In this document: positions 59,506 through 64,000 of the stretch, one piece after another
How positions within the stretch are numbered: position 1 is the first letter of the stretch
Layout of the letters: every line of letters starts with the position of its first letter
Notes under the pieces: model-generated
Databases searched by the model: none
Told to the model about the DNA's origin: nothing
Seen by the model: the letters and a program-made list of their open reading frames with translations, nothing else
Translations under genes and position numbers: made by a program
Assembly: GCF_001612885.1 (NCBI RefSeq)
Contig: NZ_BDBH01000012.1
Location: forward strand, 186,001-250,000
Source of the DNA: Nocardia harenae NBRC 108248
GTDB taxonomy: Bacteria > Actinomycetota > Actinomycetes > Mycobacteriales > Mycobacteriaceae
Length of the DNA: 64,000 nucleotides
Reading direction: 5' to 3'

Positions 59506-60429
59506 ATGGAGGCTCTGCCCGACGACCTGTGCGCGCTGCTCGACGAGTACGAGCGGCACCTGCGGCTGGGGCGCAATCGTTCGGCGCACACCGTGCGGGC
59601 ATACCTGGGAGACGCACGGTCGCTACTGGCCCACCTGGTGGCGCGGGCCGCCGATTCGGCCGTGCGCGAGCTGGATCTGGCGCTGCTCCGATCCTGGCTC
59701 GCCGAGCAGTCGTCGGCCGGGGTGGCGCGAACGACCATGGCCCGCCGGGCGTCCGCGGCGCGGACCTTCACCGCCTGGCTCACGGCGACCGGGCGCCTCG
59801 CCGCCGACCCGGGCCTTCGCCTCGCGTCGCCGAAACGACCGCGCACCCTGCCGGCGGTGCTGAATACCGAGCACGCCGCCGCCGCGATGGACGCCGCGGA
59901 GTCGGGAGCGGCGCAGCGGGACCCGATGGCACTGCGTGATCGGCTGGTCGTGGAGCTGCTCTACGCCACCGGCATCCGGGTCGGCGAGCTGTGCGGGCTC
60001 GATATCGATGACCTCGACCGGGAGCGCCGCGTGCTCCGAGTACTCGGCAAGGGGAACAAGGAACGTTCCGCCCCCTTCGGCAAGCCCGCCGACACCGCAC
60101 TGGACGACTGGCTCCGCTACGGCCGCCCCGCCCTGGCCGTCCCGGCCTCCGGCCGAGCGCTGCTGCTCGGTCGGCGCGGAAAGCGGCTGGACCAGCGCCA
60201 GGCCCGGACCGTCGTGCACGAAGTGGTCTCCGCCATCCCCGGCGCCCCCGACCTCGCGCCCCACGGCCTGCGCCACTCCGCCGCCACCCACCTGCTCGAG
60301 GGCGGTGCGGACCTGCGGGTCGTGCAGGAGCTGCTCGGCCACGCGAGCATGGCTACGACGCAGCTCTACACCCACGTGTCGATCGAGCGGTTGCGCAAGG
60401 TGCACGATCAGGCGCATCCGCGCGCGTGA
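59506..60429 (+). CDS. xerC: Tyrosine recombinase XerC
   Basis: This 307-aa enzyme resolves chromosome dimers at dif together with XerD. It has the SAM-like N-terminal domain (~8-95; NRSAHTVRAYLGDARSLLAH) and the catalytic domain with Arg in TGIRVGELCGL (~155), HGLRHSAATHLLEGG (His and Arg, ~252), LLGHASMATTQLYTH (His and the nucleophile Tyr ~286). ATG 59506 has GGAGGG close upstream. The 184-bp gap to dprA carries no recognisable gene. Position before rpsB matches mycobacteria. Confidence 0.94.
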   Translation: MEALPDDLCALLDEYERHLRLGRNRSAHTVRAYLGDARSLLAHLVARAADSAVRELDLALLRSWLAEQSSAGVARTTMARRASAARTFTAWLTATGRLAADPGLRLASPKRPRTLPAVLNTEHAAAAMDAAESGAAQRDPMALRDRLVVELLYATGIRVGELCGLDIDDLDRERRVLRVLGKGNKERSAPFGKPADTALDDWLRYGRPALAVPASGRALLLGRRGKRLDQRQARTVVHEVVSAIPGAPDLAPHGLRHSAATHLLEGGADLRVVQELLGHASMATTQLYTHVSIERLRKVHDQAHPRA

Positions 60430-60762
60430 GCGCCGCCGCGCGGTCGCTGCCGGGGGAGAGGGCCGCTCACGCCGTCGTCACCGCGGCGTTGTCGATGCCG
60501 GTGTCCTTCCGCGATCCCCGTCACCCTTGCCAGCGCGGCACGAACGAGAACCCGAATCGGCCGCTGCGCAGGTACTCAACCGCAACGCCGACCTCTCGAC
60601 GTTGTCCGAGCGAGAGCTCGACGTGATCGCCGCGAAGCTCGACCAGCGACCTCACCGCGTGCTCGATCGGGCCACCTCGGCCGAGGTGCTCGACACCACC
60701 GGATACTTCCAGCTGTAGCCGGAACCAGCGGTGGCCCGGTCGGCTTGCGATGATCGGAGATT
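60430..60762. other. Region between xerC and the DUF3024 gene
   Basis: These 333 bp carry no intact gene. About 250 bp of it (60468-60718) is the decayed 3' end of an IS30-family transposase gene; the rest shows nothing I can identify. Confidence 0.6.
60468..60718 (+). pseudogene. Relic of an IS30-family transposase, C-terminal part, frameshifted
   Basis: One frame reads SMPVSFRDPRHPCQRGTNEN followed by PNRPLRRY (60495-60575), matching the IS30 block PVYFCDPHSPWQRGTNENTN ... LLRQY. The frame then shifts near 60570 to NRNADLSTLSERELDVIAAK and LDQRPHRVLDRATSAEVLDT, matching the IS30 end (GTDLS ... DLDAVADxLNxRPRxTLGxxTPxE). It ends at the TAG of 60716-60718. The N-terminal two thirds of the transposase and both inverted repeats are gone, so it is immobile. 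Confidence 0.75.
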
Positions 60763-61110
60763 ATGAGCGCTCGTGGACTACCCGACCTCGACGTGGTTCG
60801 CGTGCAGCGGTGGTGCGCCGGCCAGGTGCCCGAACAACTGCGCGGTGAGATCCGCGTCGAGTGCGACGTCGCACCCCGGCATCTGACGATCTGCGAATGC
60901 CGGCCGCCGTGGCGCGAGGATCTGGGCCCGGAGTGGACCCGATTCCCCATCGCCCGCCTGCACCACACCAAGGCCACCGGGCTGTGGACCTTGTACTGGC
61001 GCGACCGGCACATGAAGTTCCACCGGTATCAGCACCTGGCCCCCAGCCCGCACGTCCAGGACTTGCTCGACTACCTCGACCAGCGCGCCGACCCCATCTT
61101 CTGGGGCTGA
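60763..61110 (+). CDS. DUF3024 family protein
   Basis: This 115-aa protein starts MSARGLPDLDVVRVQRWCAG. It contains RVECDVAPRHLTICECRPPW, FPIARLHHTKATGLWTLYWR and DRHMKFHRYQHLAPSPHVQD, the DUF3024 pattern known from many actinobacteria. The function is unknown; the family is often seen near mobile elements, and here it follows an IS30 relic, so horizontal arrival is possible. ATG 60763. Confidence 0.8.
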   Translation: MSARGLPDLDVVRVQRWCAGQVPEQLRGEIRVECDVAPRHLTICECRPPWREDLGPEWTRFPIARLHHTKATGLWTLYWRDRHMKFHRYQHLAPSPHVQDLLDYLDQRADPIFWG

Positions 61111-61201
61111 CCCAGCGGCTACCCTGACGATGCGCTGACCCGGTGCGCGGGAAGCCGGGTATCGCTGAGCGGACTCGGGCCAGGCGCGAGGAAGGAGTGT
61201 G

Positions 61202-61552
61202 GTGGACGAGGCGGAGAACGAGCTGGGACCGGAGGTCGACTACAGGTTCACCCTCGCCAACGAGCGCACCTTCCTGGCCTGGATCCGCACCTCACTCGGT
61301 CTGCTGGCAGGCGGCGTCGCCGTGCACACCTTGGTGCAGCCGTTCCTGGTCACCGGCTTCCGGCGGGCGATAGCGGTGAGCTGCGTCGCGCTCGCCGTCG
61401 TACTGGCGGTGGGCGCACTGCTGCGATGGCGCAGAGTGACGCGGGCGATGCGTGCCGGGCGGGCACTGCCGGAGACGGTGATGGTGCCCATCCTGGCCGT
61501 CGGCCTCGCCTTCATCTCGCTCATCGCCGGTGTCGCGGTGCTGATCGAATGA
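61202..61552 (+). CDS. YidH-family membrane protein (DUF202), copy 1
   Basis: This 116-aa protein (GTG 61202, or GTG 61199) has GGAAGGAG just upstream. It shows the DUF202 hallmark YRFTLANERTFLAWIRTSLG at ~15-34 and three membrane helices. DUF202 proteins are small membrane proteins of unknown role. Its end overlaps the next gene by 4 nt (ATGA), so the two DUF202 proteins are made together and may form a heteromer. Confidence 0.87.
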   Translation: MDEAENELGPEVDYRFTLANERTFLAWIRTSLGLLAGGVAVHTLVQPFLVTGFRRAIAVSCVALAVVLAVGALLRWRRVTRAMRAGRALPETVMVPILAVGLAFISLIAGVAVLIE

Positions 61553-61875
61553 ACGACCCCGCGGGGGAGGGCGATACCGGGCTGGCGATCGAGCGCACGG
61601 TGCTGGCGTGGCGGCGCACGGCCATCGCTGCGACCGCCGTCGCGCTCCTGCTCGCGATCGCGGCGCTGCACCGAGGCTGGGCCCCCGGGGCGGTGGTGCC
61701 GTGTGCGGCGGCCGTCGTGATGGGGGTGCTGGCGATCGCCGGATTTCGCCGGGGGCGCGGCCTTCGGCACGGGCGGTTCGACGGGGCCGATCGCATGATC
61801 GCACTCGCGGCCGGGGTGGTCGCTGTAGCCGGGTGCCTGGCCGTGGTGATCGCGTTGATTGCTCCCGTGCGGTAG
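61549..61875 (+). CDS. DUF202 membrane protein, copy 2
   Basis: This 108-aa protein starts MNDPAGEGDTGLAIERTVLA and contains the shorter DUF202 pattern ERTVLAWRRTAIAATAVALL and three helices. It is coupled to the upstream paralogue. Paired DUF202 genes of this kind are common in actinobacteria. Confidence 0.85.
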   Translation: MNDPAGEGDTGLAIERTVLAWRRTAIAATAVALLLAIAALHRGWAPGAVVPCAAAVVMGVLAIAGFRRGRGLRHGRFDGADRMIALAAGVVAVAGCLAVVIALIAPVR

Positions 61876-61881
61876 CGAACG

Positions 61882-62400
61882 CTATTTCCACCCGGCCGGA
61901 GTGCGGCGGAGGGTCGCCAGGTAGGCGGCGGCCGCGGTGCGCTGGGCGAAGCGGCCCGCGGGGCCGGCCAGGCGGGTGTACCAGGCGGCGGGGCGGGAGA
62001 AGGCGGTGACGACGCCGTGGACGGTGTCGGTGGCGCGGTCGTACTCGACGGCGAAGAGTTCCTCGCCGGACTCGGGGTGGCCGGGGAGGGTGCCGTAGGC
62101 GAAACCTCGGCGATCGCCCTCGTCGAGGACGTAGACGACGCGGCAGGGGGCGGGGATACCGAGGGGGCCGACGCCCAGACGCACCGTGATGTGGCTGCCG
62201 GGCTGGGCGACGGGGGTGTCGGCGCTGCGGAAGATGCCGAGGCCGCGTTGCATGCGGTAGGCGAGGACGGCGTCGCCGAGGCGGCGGAACTCGCGCTCAC
62301 CCTTGGCGATGGCGCGGCGCACCTCCAGGTGGTCGTAACCGGCGGGGAGCGGGCCTCGGGTGGCACCGACGTCGGGGTAGGTGAAGGGGGCGTCCGGCAT
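61882..62400 (-). CDS. DUF1990 family protein
   Basis: This 172-aa protein starts MPDAPFTYPDVGATRGPLPA and shows GYDHLEVRRAIAKGEREFRR, VLAYRMQRGLGIFRS, RVVYVLDEGDRRGFAYGTLP and GHPESGEELFAVEYDR, all typical of DUF1990 (related to the SRPBCC/START-like fold; unknown function). It ends 7 bp from the DUF202 pair, which it meets head to tail from the other strand. Confidence 0.85.
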   Translation of the reverse strand: MPDAPFTYPDVGATRGPLPAGYDHLEVRRAIAKGEREFRRLGDAVLAYRMQRGLGIFRSADTPVAQPGSHITVRLGVGPLGIPAPCRVVYVLDEGDRRGFAYGTLPGHPESGEELFAVEYDRATDTVHGVVTAFSRPAAWYTRLAGPAGRFAQRTAAAAYLATLRRTPAGWK

Positions 62401-62440
62401 AGGGCGATCATGCCCGGCTGCCGGGGTTTGCGGGAAGGGT

Positions 62441-63055
62441 TCACGGGGTTACCAGGGGTTTCAGGCGGAGTGGTGCGAGGCGGAGCAGGCCGAGTGGGTC
62501 GATGTACTGCGGACGGTTGCGGATGGTGGGGTCGCGGCGGGCGCCCCAGTGCAGGCAGGCGAGGGCGGGGCAGCCTTCGTGGCCGCCGGCCAGCGTGCCG
62601 ATCGGGGAGCCGCGGGTGACCCTGGCACCGGCGGTGACGCCGGGCTCGACCGGTTCGTAGGTGGTGCGCAGGCCGCCGTCGTGCCGGAGCGAGACCACGG
62701 GCTTGCCCGCGACGGTGCCGGCGAAGATCACGATGCCGTCGCCCGCGGCCAGCACGGGGCTGCCGGGTGCCGCGCCCAGATCGACCCCGCGGTGGCCGGG
62801 TAGCCAGTCGTGCTCGGGGTTGTCGAAGCGGCGCGAGACCACCGGGCGTGGCCGCAGTGGCCAGTCGAACGGCGGGCCGGTCAGCGGAGTTGCGCGGGGT
62901 TCGACAAAGCCGGGTGGAGCCGTCCTGGCCTCGATGGAACCGGGTGGAGCCGAGCCGGGCTGGGCGGAACCGGGCGGCTCGGCACCTGCGACGGGTGCTA
63001 CGGCGAGGGCTACGGCCACGGAGAACAGCAGGGCGCGAACGGTGAGGGAAGGCAC
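62441..63055 (-). CDS. Secreted M23-peptidase-like protein (Rv2891-like) with altered active site
   Basis: This 204-aa protein (GTG 63055) has a signal peptide (SLTVRALLFSVAVALAVAPV, cleavage near AGA), a Pro-rich linker, and a lysostaphin-type M23 domain (~70-195; WLPGHRGVDLGAAPGSPVLA, GDGIVIFAGTVAGKPVVSLR, GSPIGTLAGG, CLHWGARRDP). The HxxxD zinc motif (HRGVD) is present, but the usual HxH is CLH, so the first His is Cys. It sits upstream of and divergent from rpsB, as Rv2891 does. It may be an inactive or special wall-binding protein. Confidence 0.85.
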   Translation of the reverse strand: MPSLTVRALLFSVAVALAVAPVAGAEPPGSAQPGSAPPGSIEARTAPPGFVEPRATPLTGPPFDWPLRPRPVVSRRFDNPEHDWLPGHRGVDLGAAPGSPVLAAGDGIVIFAGTVAGKPVVSLRHDGGLRTTYEPVEPGVTAGARVTRGSPIGTLAGGHEGCPALACLHWGARRDPTIRNRPQYIDPLGLLRLAPLRLKPLVTP

Positions 63056-63415
63056 CCCACCGACCCTGCCGAACGCACCCCGACCCCACCACACCCCACC
63101 GCCCAACTGTGGACAACCCGGGACCTGGGGATAAACCACCGGGGGCGATTTCTCCCCGGACGTCCCGCGACGTAGACTGACCGAGCGGTCCGTGCATCGC
63201 ACCGACCGACTTCGCGCGCCATCGTGCCCGTCGCCTCGGCGCTGTTCGAACAGAGCTCCTCTTCGCAGGACATTCGCTCGCCTCGATCGGTGCCCGTCGA
63301 CGGGGAATCGTCGGCTGGTCCCGCCCTCACCGGCGGGCCGGCGATTCGATGACGCCAGGGCTGCGGGTCACCGACCCGCCGCGACAACCGGCAACGAAAG
63401 TGAGATACGGGAGCT
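63056..63415. other. Intergenic region with the rpsB promoter and leader
   Basis: These 360 bp between the divergent M23-like gene and rpsB contain a TAGACT -10-like element (63173-63178) and then about 230 nt of leader with a GC-rich hairpin-prone part (63300-63360). No protein frame here is convincing. A TGTGGACAA word at 63112-63120 is a DnaA-box look-alike. Confidence 0.5.
63173..63178 (+). promoter_or_regulatory. TAGACT, candidate -10 of rpsB
   Basis: TAGACT matches TAnnnT well and would start an rpsB mRNA with a leader of about 230 nt, long enough for autoregulation by S2. The -35 region is not clear. Confidence 0.35.
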
Positions 63416-64000
63416 ATGGCTGTCGTAACCATGAAGCAGCTGCTCGACAGCGGCGCGCACTTCGGACACCAGACCCGGCGCTGGAACCCGAAGATGAAGC
63501 GGTTCATCTTCACCGACCGCAACGGCATCTACATCATCGACCTGCAGCAGACGCTGACCTACATCGATAAGGCGTACGAGTTCGTCAAGGAGACGGTCGC
63601 CCACGGCGGCACCGTGCTCTTCGTCGGCACCAAGAAGCAGGCGCAGGAGTCGATCGCGGCCGAGGCCACCCGCGTGGGCATGCCCTACGTGAACCAGCGC
63701 TGGCTCGGCGGCATGCTGACCAACTTCTCCACCGTGCACAAGCGCCTGCAGCGCCTCAAGGAGCTCGAGGCGATGGAGCAGACCGGTGGCTTCGAGGGTC
63801 GCACCAAGAAGGAAATCCTCATGCTCACGCGTGAGATGAACAAGCTGGAGCGGACCCTCGGCGGCATCCGCGACATGCAGAAGGTGCCCTCGGCCATCTG
63901 GGTCGTCGACACCAACAAGGAGCACATCGCCGTCGGCGAGGCGCGCAAGCTGAACATCCCGGTCATCGCGATCCTGGATACCAACTGCGACCCCGACCTG
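63416..64000 (+). CDS. rpsB: 30S ribosomal protein S2, N-terminal part (3' end outside window)
   Basis: The first 195 residues of S2 are present, starting MAVVTMKQLLDSGAHFGHQT. Family blocks are WNPKMKRFIFTDRNGIYIID, VAHGGTVLFVGTKKQAQE, NQRWLGGMLTNFSTV and AIWVVDTNKEHIAVGEARKL. ATG 63416 is preceded by TACGGGAG. The frame is open to the last base. tsf would be expected next, outside the window. Confidence 0.96.
   Translation, partial: MAVVTMKQLLDSGAHFGHQTRRWNPKMKRFIFTDRNGIYIIDLQQTLTYIDKAYEFVKETVAHGGTVLFVGTKKQAQESIAAEATRVGMPYVNQRWLGGMLTNFSTVHKRLQRLKELEAMEQTGGFEGRTKKEILMLTREMNKLERTLGGIRDMQKVPSAIWVVDTNKEHIAVGEARKLNIPVIAILDTNCDPDL

Noticed and set aside
58040..59863. A 607-aa plus-strand frame overlapping yifB, dprA and xerC
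   Set aside because: Pure Arg/Pro/Ala-rich shadow translation of three recognised genes in another frame.
63112..63120. TGTGGACAA as a DnaA box (reverse complement TTGTCCACA) before rpsB
   Set aside because: It matches the actinobacterial DnaA box, but it is a single copy with no cluster, no AT-rich stretch and no dnaA/dnaN nearby, so there is no case for an origin.

Overview
The window is about 70% GC. Its gene order (recG, pyc, rsmD, coaD; DUF177, rpmF, rnc, mutM; osmC-like, acyP, smc, ftsY, amt, glnB, glnD, ffh; rpsP, KH protein, rimM, trmD; rplS, lepB, rnhB, DUF2469, yraN, yifB, dprA, xerC; rpsB) is the one known from Mycobacterium tuberculosis around Rv2890c-Rv2976c. Together with the protein sequences this points to the chromosome of a mycolic-acid actinomycete, most likely a Nocardia. 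I see no rRNA, tRNA, CRISPR array, prophage or intact insertion sequence.

Layout. 1-6.8 kb: recG 3' end, an acyl-CoA-sensor-type XRE regulator divergent from pyc, rsmD, coaD. 6.8-14.8 kb: a GtrA protein, SepIVA, DUF177-rpmF-rnc-mutM, a RibD-like reductase, a PHP protein, a membrane-tethered PstS-like protein and a frameshifted small gene. 15.1-18.6 kb: a glycosyltransferase plus glycogen-debranching pair and a small Cys-rich protein. 18.6-27.1 kb: a complete Kdp potassium system, with the transport operon (a 27-aa membrane peptide, kdpF, kdpA, kdpB and an enlarged kdpC) divergent from a 30-aa membrane peptide, kdpD and kdpE. 27.1-32.4 kb: osmC-like, acyP, a three-gene DUF1190-like / glutathionylspermidine-synthase-like / DUF350 operon, a DUF1707 protein behind a double-palindrome promoter, and a disordered membrane protein. 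32.6-45 kb: smc, DUF2237, ftsY, amt-glnB-glnD, ffh. 45-49 kb: amidohydrolase, a second RibD-like reductase, rpsP-KH-rimM-trmD. 49-59.3 kb: lipoprotein, tex, membrane protein, rplS, lepB, rnhB, DUF2469, yraN-yifB-dprA. 59.3-64 kb: xerC, an IS30-family relic, DUF3024, two DUF202 proteins, DUF1990, an M23-like protein and the start of rpsB.

Most of the window is housekeeping: ribosome biogenesis, protein targeting (ftsY/ffh/lepB), nitrogen sensing (amt/glnB/glnD), chromosome maintenance and DNA repair. The accessory layer is interspersed. The most notable parts are (i) the DUF1190-like/GspS-like/DUF350 operon, a compact form of a predicted but unexplained amidoligase system; (ii) an inverted pair of 20-bp sites (17/20 identical, each with 11-bp-spaced half sites) between the divergent kdp operons, probably the KdpE operators; (iii) three membrane micropeptides in the kdp locus; (iv) a GlnR-type operator with exact 22-bp spacing before amt; (v) a promoter block shared by rpsP and rplS; (vi) tandem perfect hairpins in the glnB-glnD and rplS-lepB gaps; (vii) a DprA without its C-terminal domain close to an IS30 relic.

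All statements come from reading the sequence and from family knowledge; no alignment or database search was run.
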